A stretch of 64,000 nucleotides of DNA, from NCBI GenBank assembly GCA_029962745.1, contig CM057153.1, positions 10,136,845-10,200,844 on the forward strand, in the 5' to 3' direction. The notes below the pieces were generated by a model. That model was not told the DNA's origin, made no database searches, and saw only the letters and a list, made by a program, of their open reading frames with translations. A program made the position numbers and the translations under genes. Of this stretch, positions 25,901 to 33,812 are shown in pieces (the stretch's first letter is position 1; every line of letters begins with the position of its first letter). Origin of the DNA: Echinometra lucunter. Taxonomy: Eukaryota; Echinodermata; Echinoidea; Camarodonta; Echinometridae.

Positions 25901-28900
25901 TATATGTGACCTGCCACCTCAAAACCACTAATAAGTCACCAAAATTCATTTTGCTGTTTTACAGCTCATCTGAAAGTAGAGATTCTCAGCTTTCCGATGG
26001 TATATGACTCCTCCAAATTGGTCCACAATAACCCCCTCAAAAACACATTAGATAATTAGGAATCAATAACCTCCATTTTAAGAGAAAAGAGCCTTTGAAG
26101 TTCGGAACAAAAGAGCGTGCAGGAGCTCCTCTGCGCTCTTTTGTTTGTGAGGGAGCACAGGAGGATATTCAATAGTCCATGGCAAACTGGTATGAAGGGA
26201 TTATCAGATTAGGCTAAAATTTGGCAAAACTTGGGATTAGGACCTATACTTTATTTTCTTCCAAATTCAGTTCATTACCTTGATGAATTTTCGGCTAGGA
26301 TGGCAATGAATGAATGTATGATAAAAGCACTCTAATCCTCCATGAGGCTGTCAAGTTGTATCAAGGGAAAATGAGTCATTTTAAAATTACTAAAAATCAT
26401 ATTTCTGGGGCGAATTACGATCCCAGACTTTGAGACATGATAGAATGATAATAAAACTACCCATTTCTATCCAAAAAAAAAATAGACCAGTCCGACCAAA
26501 ATGACCTTTCTTGGCCGTTTTCTCAGTTTTGATGCATGCAACTTATTGGTGGTTTCGAGCAGGGAGGTCACATATATATAGGCATGACTTTGAGTCCAAC
26601 TTAACTCTTTGTGAAATACCCTCCCCCCCTATTCCAGTTGTATGAAAAATTTTTTTTAAGGTGATTAGGATATCTCATTAGTTGTGAAGTGTTGTTGACT
26701 TTCATTGAAGCAATCTTTTCCATACCACTTCAATGATAATGACTCAAGGCCATTACTAGATGCTTTTTTCACAAAGTGGAAATTAAGAGTTATAAATTCA
26801 GCAAAGTTCTATAGACATGTGACAACTTCAATAAGGATTTGAACCATTGTGCTTCAGTTTTTATTGAAATGTAATTTCCTGTGTTATTTAGTAAGAATGC
26901 TTGTAAATTCACGTACATGTATAACTACTTCACCCAAGTCTTGCCAATGTATTTTTAAACCGTATTGATGCCTTTGTTCAACTCTTGTGTTGCGTCCTCT
27001 TCCTTCTTCTATACTCCCAAGTTTCTTATCCCTATCTTCTCTCTCTCTTAAGAGGGTATCATGCTGTGGCGAATGCAGCGAATTTTGGGTTTCGTCAGAG
27101 TTCGTAAAAGGTTGTAAAAGGTTGCAAGAAAGTTCACAAACAATTTTGATTGTCGCAAAAACTTTTTCTTGTCGCAAATGACTACTCCAAATTGGTCCAC
27201 AATAACCCCTCAAAAACACATTAGATAATTAGGAATCATTAACCTCTATTTTAAGAGAAAAGAGCCTTTGAAGTTCGGAACAAAAGAGCGTGCAGGAGCT
27301 CCTCTGCGCTCTTTTGTTTGTGAGGGAGCACAGGAGGATATTCAATAGTCCATGGCAAACTGGTATGAAGGGATTATCAGATTAGGCTAAAATTTGGCAA
27401 AACTTGGGATTAGGACCTATTCTTTATTTTCTTCCAAATTCAGTTCATTACCTCGATGAATTTTCGGCTAGGATGGCAATGAAGGAATGTATGATAAAAG
27501 CACTCTAATCCTCCATGAGGCTGTCAAGTTGTATCAAGGGAAAATGAGGAGTCATTTTAAAATTACTAAAAATCATATTTCTGGGGCGAATTACGATCCC
27601 AGACTTTGAGACATGATAGAATGATAATAAAACTACCCATTTCTATCAAAAACGAAAAATAGACCAGTCCGACCAAAATGACCTTTCTTGGCCGTTTTCT
27701 CAGTTTTGATACGTGCAACTTATTGGTGGTTTCGAGCAGGGAGGTCACATATATATAGGCATGACTTTGAGTCCAACTTAACTCTTTGTGAAATACCCTC
27801 CCCCCCCCCCCCCCTATTCCATTTGTATGAAAATTTGTTTTTAAGGTGATTGGGATATCTCATTAGTTGTGAAGTGTTGATGACTTTCATTGAAGCAATC
27901 TTGTCCATAACACTTCAATGATAATGACTCAAGGCCATTACTAGATGCTTTTTTCACAAAGTGGAAAGTAAGAGTTATAAATTCAGCAAAGTTCTATAGA
28001 CATGTGACAACTTCAATAAAGATTTGAACCATTGTGCTTCAGTTTTTATTGAAATGTAATTTCCTGTGTTATTTAGTAAGAATGCTTGTAAATTCACATA
28101 CATGTATAACTTCTTCACCCAAGTCTTGCCAATGTATTTTTAAACCTTATTCATGCCTTTGTTCAACTCTTGTGTTGCATCCTCTTCCTTCTTCTATACT
28201 CTCAAGTTTCTTATCCCTATTTTCTCTCTCTTAAGAGGGTATCATGCTGTGGCGAATGCAGCGAATTTTGGGTTTCGTCAGAGTTCGTAAAAGGTTGTAA
28301 AAGGTTGCAAGAAAGTTCACAAACAATTTTGATTGTCGCAAAAACTTTTTCTTGTCGCAAAGAAATTCTGAATAATTTTGTAAATTTATTTTTCAGGCAA
28401 ACAATTTCAAATGATTGAAAAACTGTTGTAAGCCTTCGCAGATGGTTGTAAGACGTGTCACTAATATGCTTATCGACTCACCATTCTCTTTCATTTTTGT
28501 TATCTCTCCATCTTTAGAAATGTCAATGAAAACAGAGGCGAATCCTGATTTTTGCCAACATTCATCAAAAAGTTGACAAATCAAAAACTTGCAACATTTG
28601 CGTTTGCCGCTCAGTACCCTCTTTAGTCTGTCCTCCCTTCCTATTTTTATAAATATTCCCTTCGAAGGTTTTGATGGTGGTAGAACGTATGAAAGTAGAA
28701 GGCTTCACGGTACACCAAGAATTCTTTCTTGAAGATGAGTGTGGTCCTGAAAAGGACTTAACCCACTCTAGACATTTCGGTAAGCTTGTTCTTACCGTCC
28801 TCAAACGTCAAGAGTGGGTAGGTCCTTTTCCGGACCACACTCATTTTCAAGGAAGAATACTTGGTGTACCGTGGAGCCTTCTACTTTCATATAAATATTT

Positions 28901-31900
28901 CATTTGTAATTGTGCATTCATGCATAGTACCCATCCCTTCCTTCCTCTATTACCATTCTTAAAGCAGATATTCATTAATTTAAAAAAATGACTTAATTTC
29001 ATTATTGCGTAGGTGAAGCTTACATCAGACAAATTTGTCAAAATTCAACGCTTGGAAAAATTTGACGTAATGATCATCATCAATTAAAAAATTGCTAAAA
29101 TCCAGCCCTGAAATAGCACCTGAAAAAACTGTCCAAACGCCGCTGAGATGTGTGACGTCACAGATAGGACATCAATAGCACAAGCAGATGATGTCCCATT
29201 ACATTTCACACATTTCATTGCCTGTTTTGTCATCTTCTCTTCAATTATTTCTCTCACTTCAATAGCATTAGTCTGAATGTTAGTCTATTGCCTCTCTCCA
29301 AACTCTGTGCATGGGTTTATTTGGATGGAAAATGAATGCAGCTGCACACACCGCTGTATGTTCGGTGCTTCAAGAAGGATAAATACCATCCTTGCAATCA
29401 TTCAGCGGGCTTTTCAATTTGAAAGTGTGCTTTCTTTGATTGTTCATTAAGCCTTATCCTGTATATTTACGACCAAAAGATTTCAGTAAACGGAATCAGT
29501 TTTACTTCCCTTTTAATGGTGTGAAAATAGAGCACAACTGAATACACTAAATTCTTTATAATTTTAGAAATAATATCACTGCAGTTATGTTCATTCTTTA
29601 TGGAACATCGTCTGCTTGTACAGGATTGGCCCAGTTTGTGACGTCATTGAAACAGAATATTTTTCTGACAATTCGCTCGTATATCACAGATGCTGGGAGG
29701 TGGTTTATTTGTTTTAATTTTTAATTACCTGATATGTAGTTGATGTTAAACTGATTTGATTGCCATCTATTAACTTGGCAGTTTCTAGTGATACATTATT
29801 TGCCATTTTTGTGATTTTCTTTGAATGTGCACTTGAAATCAACTCCTCAGTATAAATTGTTTTATTTGAACAGGTTGTAAGGTGTGGGAAAAAAATCAGA
29901 AAATCAGGGGAAAAGTCAATATTGATTTGATATTGAATTGCATTTCAGAAAGGTACAAAAGCACCACAAGCTGCTGGAAGGATACATACAGATTTTGAGA
30001 AGGGCTTTATCATGGCCGAGGTGATGAAGTTTGAAGACTTCAAGGAACTTGGCAGTGAACAAAATGTGAAGGTGAGATATTCATTTATTTTGTGTGTTTT
30101 TATTTGCTATTTTTTCATTAGTTAATTTGTTATTCATACATTCATTAATTCATATACACTGTATCTAATTTCATGTATTCATGTATTTATTAACCGGTAT
30201 TCATTTATTTGATTGATTGATTTATTGGTATATGAATGATAAAGACTTGAATAACAAACAATTGAATAGACATGTCTATATTAGCATGTATGTACAGTGG
30301 AAACTCAGTATAACGAGGTCATTGGGACCATCAAAATTACCTTCTTATAGCAGGAATCTTGTTATATCAGGATTAACCCATTTGTGACAGAGGTCCACAT
30401 TTTGTGGTTTGGCCTAATATCTTTTGATGCAAAGCCCTAAAATCATTCCAAATACATGAGCAGAAAAAGCAAAAAATTCTACACAAATTGTGCCCATATT
30501 GGTTGTGTCAATTTTCGTTGTTTGATGCTGAAAATCTTTTGAAAGAAAATAACCATTAAAATCCTTAAATTGGCAATGTGATAGAAAGTTTAAAATCACT
30601 GTTTTCCCCTGCAAATTGGCAACTTTTTGACTTCTCATTAATTTCTGTCAATTTATATTCATTTCAGATACATGACGTTTCATAAGAAAAAATGTAGCAA
30701 TAAAATTAAAAATGTTGGTGTTGCCAATTTGAAGAATAAAAGCTGATCAAATTAGGCTTTAAATAATTCCTGTCAGAAATGGGTTAAAATACAACAAAAT
30801 ATAAAAAGCTGGGACTGGAACATTACTTTGTTATATCAGGAATATTGTTATATCAGATCTCTTTATCCTGAGTTTCCACTGTATTTATGGGTTTGTTGAA
30901 AATGATAGATGGATAGGATGGTTTGTGAATGAAAATATGAATAAATGAGTGGACATAGAAAGATAGATGGGCAGACTGATAGAAGTCTTTTGGGATAGTT
31001 GGCTGAGTGTATGGATGGAGGCTGGATGGAGGGATGCATGGATAGATGGGAAGGAATTGTGGATGGATGCATGGAAGGAATTATGGATGAATGGATAAAA
31101 GGATGGTTGGATGTATGGAAAGGTGAATAGATGGATGGATGGATAAACAGGTGCAGTCAGACCACCACGCGTAAGTTAAGGAGGCAAATCAGCAGATTTT
31201 ACGTAGATTCTCGTTCACTGAAAACTGAATTTCTTACTCATGAGATTTCACGAGAGTTTTAGACATATGTGCAAAGGGGTCAGGAAATTTGTTCTGAATC
31301 GAGAACACTGCTAAATCTGTTCAATTAATGTAGTTGTCCTTCTCATTGACATTTTGCCTTTTAGTCTGATATAAAGGTTTACTGTTTTGTTCAGATTTAG
31401 ATACTTTTTATCTAGTTCAAATTTGATGAAATTTTGGCTATTTTGGGGGCTCATTTTATCCCTTGTTTACTTCGTCCTCACTCCTGACCCGATTAAAGTA
31501 TTAAAATATAAGTGAAATGGATAAGCCAATTTTTGTGGAGAAAGCCACTCAAGCAGCAATCGCTCAAGCTTAAGCCCGGGTGCAATGGGCTGGCATGCTG
31601 GTTGTGCGGCGCTGCTGTTTGCACTGCCTAGCTGAGGCGCTTTGGTGACGTCACAATGACGAGTGCCAAGCCTGAGAATCAGGGATGCGCATGATATGAT
31701 TGTGGAACGGACCAATCAGGGACTAGCGGCATAGTCCTTGGACCAATCACGTTGCGCCATTCAGTAAAATGTTTACACTTTGCTTGAGAAAAAGCTGTAT
31801 CATGCTTGATTATACCTCGCTCCTGACCCGACTAAAAGCTAAATCATCAGAATTTCAGTGAGATCTGGAAGAGTATCATATCGCGATTCTATTAGCTGAA

Positions 31901-32516
31901 AAATGCTTTACAGCAAATAAATTTCCAATATTTTTCACTCTGTTTTATCTACCAGAGTTCATTTACTTCCATGAATGGTTTATTCATTTTAAAAAGTTTT
32001 CTTGATGAAATAGTTAAACTATAAGCTAAAATAGGTAGAATTATTCTTCTTCTTCAATTTGGAATTAAAATCGTCAAAATCCGTTAGGAGATAGCGAATT
32101 GATTGACAGTTTTCTACCACATCCTTCTGCTCATGAATATTCATAAATTGCATTTGGACTTGTATATGAGTTTTGTAAAATAAGCACTTTTGCAACACGT
32201 GGCGTTCTGACTGGATGGGTGGATGGATGAATGGATGGGTAGATGGATTGATAGATAGATGGAGTAAGGATTGAAAAATTAATTTGTTATAAGATCATTT
32301 TTCCATTGCAGTAATGTTATCCTCTTGTTTTTTTCCCTCTCTTTTGCTCTATTTTTCTTCCTCCCCCCCCCCCCCCCTCTCGAATTATCATGCCCTGTGT
32401 ATCATCAGGCCAATGGGAAGTACAGACAGCAAGGGAGGGCTTACATCGTGGAGGACGGTGACATCATCTTCTTCAAATTCAATGCAGGCGCTGGATTAAC
32501 AGACAAAAAGAAATAG
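7303..32516 (+). CDS. OLA1: Obg-like ATPase 1 (12 coding exons, complete)
   Basis: Join of 7303-7403, 8289-8359, 9862-9877, 10464-10520, 13405-13532, 15487-15662, 16653-16730, 17333-17430, 18394-18534, 23681-23777, 29949-30071 and 32409-32516: 1194 nt, 397 aa plus stop (human 396 aa). OLA1/YchF proteins are cytosolic P-loop NTPases of the Obg subfamily that hydrolyse ATP rather than GTP. They associate with ribosomes and act in translation and stress responses. The sequence shows the basic N-terminus [13 protein letters not shown], the P-loop GLPNVGKS (residues 29-36), switch II DIAG, and NLSE at 229-232 in place of the GTPase NKxD, as expected for ATP preference. The C-terminal TGS domain lies at roughly 304-388. 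All introns are GT-AG and the frame holds throughout. The start is the only ATG that gives the conserved N-terminus. Confidence 0.97.
7612..8015. mobile_element. TTAA-flanked piggyBac-like MITE, copy 1 (OLA1 intron 1)
   Basis: The ends are TTAA|CCCATTCGTGACA and TGTCATGAATGGG|TTAA. TTAA target duplication with a CCC terminus is typical of piggyBac-group elements. Internal words (agcctaatttgatcagc, aattggcaaca, ggccaaacca) recur at 30377-30783 (inverted) and 45152-45599. No transposase is encoded; the 79-codon frame inside is a by-product. Confidence 0.7.
8289..8359 (+). CDS. OLA1: OLA1 coding exon 2
   Basis: Acceptor TTGCAG; donor GTAAGTAA at 8360. It completes Gly34 and encodes [18 protein letters not shown] and onward to TI plus the first base of Asp, so it includes the P-loop Lys and Ser. 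Confidence 0.95.
8381..8514. repeat. Near-perfect 134-bp foldback element
   Basis: The sequence from gggctgcgtttcacgaaacc to its complement ggtttcgtgaaacgcagccc is an almost uninterrupted inverted repeat with arms of about 60 bp. It begins only 22 nt after the exon 2 donor. It is a MITE relic that would form a stable hairpin in the pre-mRNA. Confidence 0.8.
8527..8833. repeat. Foldback element, about 307 bp
   Basis: The outer arms read 'accgaagcgatgacgtcac' and 'gatgacgtcacacttcggt'. The inner arms are 'gcatgatgaaaaacatccac' and 'tgtggaggtttttcatcatg'. The core is 'cacatgaataccta' against 'tattcatgtgg'. It directly follows the 134-bp foldback. Confidence 0.75.
8883..9187. repeat. Foldback element with gtgtttcacaaag ends
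   Basis: The left arm (gtgtttcacaaagactaaga at about 8887) and right arm (tcttagtctttgtgaaacac at about 9164-9183) are complementary over about 130 bp, with small mismatches around a (CAAA)-rich loop. Confidence 0.75.
9862..9877 (+). CDS. OLA1: OLA1 microexon (16 nt)
   Basis: Between a long pyrimidine tract (about 9798-9832), acceptor ATCGATAG and donor GTATAA at 9878 lie exactly 16 nt. They complete Asp and encode P-N-E-N plus two bases of Lys. Exons 2 and 4 cannot be joined without this piece, which supplies the conserved IDPNE turn. The reading frame across the three exons is exact. Confidence 0.85.
10464..10520 (+). CDS. OLA1: OLA1 coding exon 4
   Basis: Acceptor ATACGTAG ends at 10463; the upstream CTTAG is out of frame. 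It encodes [18 protein letters not shown] and two bases of Ser. The donor is GTGAAC. Confidence 0.9.
11200..12410. mobile_element. Long-TIR transposon relic, copy 1, with nested insertion
   Basis: Termini of about 100 bp are inverted repeats. The left segment has 'cgtccgattcggtgtag' and 'gtagtcacagagaaatgg'; the right has 'ttctttgtgactactggacc' followed by 'actgactggtagagaagtag'. The same architecture occurs at 39566-40497. Relative to that copy, this one has about 300 extra bases at 11926-12233. Confidence 0.7.
11926..12233. mobile_element. Nested MITE inside the long-TIR element
   Basis: The ends CGTGGGCTTTCATGGCGAA and TTCCCCATGAAAGTCCACG are inverted repeats. The block is absent from the paralogous element at 40.3 kb, which supports a later insertion. 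The 115-codon frame it contains looks incidental. Confidence 0.55.
12450..12498. repeat. Poly-T/poly-G run
   Basis: A T-run is followed directly by a G-run in OLA1 intron 4. Confidence 0.9.
12943..13280. mobile_element. TIR MITE, family A copy 1 (OLA1 intron 4)
   Basis: The inverted ends are 'ggtgcgttcagatatgatgc' and 'gcatcatatctgaatgcacc'. The interior has 'gtgtacaagcctatggggta' and 'gttaatgcgcattcattagc', which recur in the element at 23871-24207. Confidence 0.7.
13405..13532 (+). CDS. OLA1: OLA1 coding exon 5
   Basis: Acceptor TATGTAG, donor GTAAGT. It encodes the switch II segment [20 protein letters not shown] and on to HLC, conserved in OLA1/YchF. Confidence 0.97.
13704..13914. mobile_element. 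TIR MITE, about 210 bp
   Basis: The inverted ends are 'ggtgacacgacatttgctcc' and 'atcaaatgtcatggaacc', with inner 'gcgacaattgctcc' and 'ggagcaattgtcc'. This type of element is, from memory, common in sea urchin sequence. Confidence 0.65.
14252..14947. mobile_element. TIR element with gggtgtttcacaaag ends, about 700 bp
   Basis: Left 'gggtgtttcacaaagctgtg' and right 'gctttgtgaaacaccccc' are inverted. Further inward 'gtacacatgacttttagac' pairs with 'aaagtcatgtgtaac'. A shorter relative is at 24251-24556. In the centre, 'aaattggcaatacaaat' and 'attgccaatttaaag' words are shared with the TTAA family. Confidence 0.65.
15487..15662 (+). CDS. OLA1: OLA1 coding exon 6
   Basis: Acceptor TTTCCAG, donor GTGAGT. 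It encodes from [20 protein letters not shown] through to the start of the helical insertion (NDMEKKV...EY). Confidence 0.97.
15840..16270. repeat. Cluster of short direct repeats
   Basis: 'agggcttatctgcagata' occurs at about 15896 and 15960, with a related 'ggcatctgcagatac' at about 16075. 'tgcctttttgcc(t/a)aatca' occurs at about 15842, 16092 and 16250. This looks like degenerate repeats of unknown origin. Confidence 0.45.
16653..16730 (+). CDS. OLA1: OLA1 coding exon 7
   Basis: Acceptor CCCACAG, donor GTAAGA; exactly 26 codons ([20 protein letters not shown]...WGVND). Confidence 0.96.
17014..17041. repeat. (GA)n microsatellite
   Basis: An uninterrupted GA run lies in OLA1 intron 7. Confidence 0.9.
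17333..17430 (+). CDS. OLA1: OLA1 coding exon 8 (NLSE motif)
   Basis: Acceptor TTCCACAG, donor GTGAGT. It encodes [10 protein letters not shown] (N229-L-S-E232), the G4-equivalent that distinguishes ATP-preferring OLA1/YchF from Obg GTPases. Confidence 0.97.
17731..18281. repeat. Two-copy tandem repeat, period 278 bp
   Basis: The block starting gcaacggaattgggctatat at 17731 repeats nearly unchanged from 18009. Differences are a few substitutions and a shorter T-run. It is a local duplication within OLA1 intron 8. Confidence 0.9.
18394..18534 (+). CDS. OLA1: OLA1 coding exon 9
   Basis: Acceptor TTGACAG, donor GTAAAA. It encodes [19 protein letters not shown], then the ISASLESKL (G5-like SA) segment and the [14 protein letters not shown] linker. 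Confidence 0.96.
18586..19088. mobile_element. Long foldback element, arms about 245 bp
   Basis: From cactgtttcaataaaag (18586) to cttttattgaaacagtg (19088) the sequence is a nearly perfect inverted repeat with a centre near 18837. Both strands therefore encode the same spurious peptide (MSKI(S/G)QRIRK...). It lies about 50 nt downstream of the exon 9 donor in intron 9. Confidence 0.85.
19950..20003. repeat. (GTC/GGCGTC)n microsatellite
   Basis: Perfect to near-perfect CGGCGTCGT repeats lie at the left end of the 161-bp array. Confidence 0.9.
20008..21350. repeat. 161-bp tandem array, about 8.3 units, with higher-order structure
   Basis: The word gcactgtg recurs at 20161, 20322, 20483, 20644, 20805, 20966, 21127 and 21288, so every interval is exactly 161 bp. 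Two unit types alternate: 'gg(g/a)atcaccaaatt' and 'taggattgccaaatt'. A four-unit (644-bp) block recurs: the variant with 'accagaggtacatctcttg' and 'ggcacaggtcaagtttgag' occurs about 644 bp apart (from about 20338 and 20982). Each unit contains AGGTCAAAGGTCA. Confidence 0.95.
20130..21269 (+). promoter_or_regulatory. Eight perfect DR1 nuclear-receptor motifs, one per 161-bp unit
   Basis: AGGTCA-A-AGGTCA occurs at 20130-20142 and then every 161 bp (20291, 20452, 20613, 20774, 20935, 21096, 21257). In units 4, 5 and 6 a third AGGTCA extends it to a triple direct repeat. DR1 is the known consensus for HNF4, RXR homodimers, COUP-TF and PPAR-RXR. Function here is inference; the motif pattern is directly visible. 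Confidence 0.6.
22124..22290. repeat. Foldback MITE with ggggcccgttgcataaa ends
   Basis: 'ggggcccgttgcataaaact' at 22124 pairs with 'agttttatgcaacgggcccc' ending at 22290. Inner arms (actattatagcaacttactgg against ccagtaagttact) also pair. Confidence 0.8.
23281..23580 (+). pseudogene. 5'-truncated LINE (CR1/L2-like) C-terminal fragment
   Basis: A frame reads [20 protein letters not shown] and continues through [13 protein letters not shown] to a stop at about 23432. This GPKLWNSLP...LKTYLF ending is the common C-terminus of CR1/L2-type reverse transcriptase proteins. The 3' tail follows, with a 'cgtcgtcatcatc' run at about 23561-23573. Only the last 50 codons or so remain. It sits about 100 nt before OLA1 exon 10. 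Confidence 0.75.
23681..23777 (+). CDS. OLA1: OLA1 coding exon 10
   Basis: Acceptor GGTTATTAG, donor GTAAGT. It encodes [20 protein letters not shown] and continues to DEVRAWTIQ, the start of the TGS domain. Confidence 0.96.
23871..24207. mobile_element. TIR MITE, family A copy 2 (OLA1 intron 10)
   Basis: The ends 'taaaggcttgttcagatgtg' and 'catatctgaacaaaactta' are inverted. The interior 'gtgtacaagtcgatgggata' and 'gttaatgcgtgtttattaac' match the copy at 12943-13280. Confidence 0.7.
24251..24556. mobile_element. TIR MITE related to the 14252-14947 element
   Basis: 'ggtgtgtcacaacgctgtgc' faces 'catcttcatgaaacactgcc'. The inner words (agtcaaatgggattctct, ccaacaatttaattgcgatt) match the outer parts of the 14.3 kb element, but the centre is shorter. 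Confidence 0.6.
24556..24662. repeat. Foldback MITE, first of a close pair
   Basis: 'ctgggccctcttgcataaaa' pairs with 'tttttatgcacgtgggcccag'. The second copy starts 18 bp downstream. Confidence 0.8.
24680..24829. repeat. Foldback MITE, second of a close pair
   Basis: 'ctgggccctcttgcataaaa' at 24680 pairs with 'tttaatgcaagagggcccc' near 24829; its interior is longer than in the first copy. Confidence 0.8.
24884..25438. mobile_element. PIF/Harbinger-like element, 555 bp, TSD TAA
   Basis: The 15-bp TIRs GGCTATGGTCACAAA and TTTGTGACCATAGCC are flanked by TAA at 24881-24883 and 25439-25441. A 3-bp TWA duplication plus a GG-starting TIR is the PIF/Harbinger pattern. The interior is GC-rich (cggcggccgggcgg) with no transposase frame. 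Confidence 0.7.
25743..26627. mobile_element. Outer TIR element enclosing a second TIR element
   Basis: 'caaagagttaagttggact' (about 25757-25775) is inverted at 'agtccaacttaactctttg' (about 26592-26610). The inner element 25894-26580 has its own TIRs, so this is a nest. Confidence 0.65.
25894..26580. mobile_element. Inner TIR element, about 690 bp
   Basis: 'tatatatgtgacctgcc' with 'aaaaccactaataagt' faces 'acttattggtggtttcgagc' with 'ggaggtcacatatata', inverted over about 38 bp. Its right half is duplicated at 27181-27757. Confidence 0.65.
26004..28360. repeat. Tandem segmental duplication, unit about 1175 bp, two copies
   Basis: Unit 1 (26004-27180) and unit 2 (27181-28360) are nearly identical from 'ctccaaattggtccacaata' (26011 and 27185) to 'cttgtcgcaaa'. 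Differences are point changes, a C-run expansion (27801-27815) and small indels. The junction shares ATGACT with the left breakpoint. It lies wholly inside OLA1 intron 10. Confidence 0.9.
28681..28893. repeat. Foldback element, about 213 bp
   Basis: 'tatgaaagtagaaggcttcac' at about 28688 pairs with 'gagccttctactttcatat' near 28892. Inner 'gatgagtgtggtcctgaaa' pairs with 'tttccggaccacactcatt'. Confidence 0.8.
29949..30071 (+). CDS. OLA1: OLA1 coding exon 11
   Basis: Acceptor ATTTCAG, donor GTGAGA; exactly 41 codons ([20 protein letters not shown] and on to SEQNVK), the conserved TGS core. Confidence 0.97.
30293..30883. mobile_element. pogo/Tc1-mariner-like MITE interrupted by a TTAA element
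   Basis: The ends TACAGTGGAAACTC and GAGTTTCCACTGTA include TA at both sides, as in Tc1/mariner-pogo elements. Inner 'tcttgttatatcaggat' faces 'ttgttatatcag'. Without the nested 30377-30783 block it would be only about 180 bp. Related 'gatataacaa' pieces occur near 13590-13700. Confidence 0.65.
30377..30783. mobile_element. TTAA-flanked piggyBac-like MITE, copy 2 (nested)
   Basis: TTAA|CCCATTTGTGACAG ... CTGTCAGAAATGGG|TTAA. The interior is the reverse complement of the 7612-8015 copy. Confidence 0.75.
31016..32270. repeat. (GGAT)n-type minisatellite split by an insertion
   Basis: Degenerate ggatggatg repeats occur on both sides (about 31016-31148 and 32212-32262) of the TIR element at 31154-32213. 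Confidence 0.7.
31154..32213. mobile_element. TIR element of about 1.06 kb inserted in the GGAT minisatellite
   Basis: The ends CAGTCAGACCACCACGCGT and ACACGTGGCGTTCTGACTG are inverted with 16 of 19 matching. Internally 'ctcctgacccga(t/c)taaa' occurs twice (about 31481 and 31820). No transposase frame is present. Confidence 0.6.
32409..32516 (+). CDS. OLA1: OLA1 last coding exon with stop
   Basis: Acceptor ATCATCAG. It encodes [20 protein letters not shown], then FFKFNAGAG and LTDKKK, with stop TAG at 32514-32516. This closes the TGS domain and matches the usual OLA1 C-terminus. Confidence 0.97.
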   Translation, partial: ANGKYRQQGRAYIVEDGDIIFFKFNAGAGLTDKKK

Positions 32517-33800
32517 TACTATGTAAAAAATAGTAGCATGTTATAGTCATAGCCAGGATATTATTAGTGCAAGCAATACTTGATGCCAACTTACTAGTGT
32601 TTGGTCAGACCCTGGTATAATTTGAGGATGTAGATAGTTGTATTGTGTCCGCTTATTCATCCAAGTTCCGGCAATACCAAGTTGTTGAAGCTGTTCGCCC
32701 TCTCAGTTTCTCTTTCATTGTCTGTCACTTTGTCAATAACATCTCTCTTTCTGTATAGATTTTTTTTTCTTTCTTTCTTTTTCTCCAGTCTTGCTCTCTC
32801 TCTCTCTCTCTCTCTTTCTTTCTGTCTATCTTTTCTCTTTCTTTGTCCCTCTGTCTTTCTCTTTTCCTCTTTTGGTCTTTCTCTTTGTCTTTCTTGTTTT
32901 CACATTCTGTCTTCCTTCTCTCCTTTTCTTTATCTTTTTTTTTTTTTAATCTTCCTGCCTTTATTTCTGCACACGAAAATGATGAGACAAAATACAATAA
33001 TGGCACAAGTACTTGAACTCCTTATTTCTAATTTTTAAAAATAATTGTAACTGCATTTGGAAGTATGCCATACATGTCTTCTTAGAGCATAATTAATCCT
33101 TGTGGTAATATGGTGGCTAAACAAACAAACTTCCAGCCTGTGAATGTGAAGTCATTTAAATGCTTTTCAACATCCAAACACTTATCACACTCTCTGATTC
33201 TTCTTTTTTTTCTGATTTATTATCTGAATTAAGTGAAGTTTAATTAAATAAATTAAGTCTCTTTGAAGTGTTCTCACCATATTCATTTAATAGTGAATTA
33301 GACACAAAGGCTTACCGGTATGTATTTGAAAGAAAAGAATTTAGTTAATTAGATAGCTCAGTGAAGTGGAGAAAGACACACCTGGAATGCAAACACTATG
33401 CATTTTGCTTTCGTGTTTAAGAAAACAGAAGTGGTGCGCGCCTTCTGCACCACTCCCACTTGGCTAAGCTACTTTAGAATCTCAAAAGACATTATTACTT
33501 TACCACTTTGTTTCATATTACAGCATCAATGCCAATGTATATAATTATTGTGGAAGTGGAATTGAATATTTTGGAGATTTTCTACGAAGAAGAAAAAAAA
33601 GCGATGTGCACACTGACTGAAGTAAACTGCCTTTACAAAAATGCCACAGCAAAATACAGTCACCCACACATGTAAGGGTAATGCCACTTCCATACTGTAA
33701 TGTGGCATTTGTAAGCAGAGCTTAATAATGGAACAATTGAAGGAACTGGCACTATATGGATGCTTCGTTATATGGGTTTGGTTCAAGTGAATTGCAAAGG
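32517..33800 (+). other. OLA1 3' UTR/downstream region; pyrimidine-rich tract
   Basis: There is a long CT-rich tract at about 32755-32945, including (TC)n near 32797-32815. The first AATAAA after the stop is at 33247-33252 and is a candidate polyadenylation signal. Frames in the CT tract (both strands) are low-complexity artefacts. Confidence 0.45.
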
Positions 33801-33812
33801 AGACACTCTTTT

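Noticed and set aside
32643..33038. 131-codon Ser/Leu/Phe-rich frame and its 93-codon Lys/Glu shadow
   Set aside because: Low-complexity CT-rich tract in the OLA1 downstream region.
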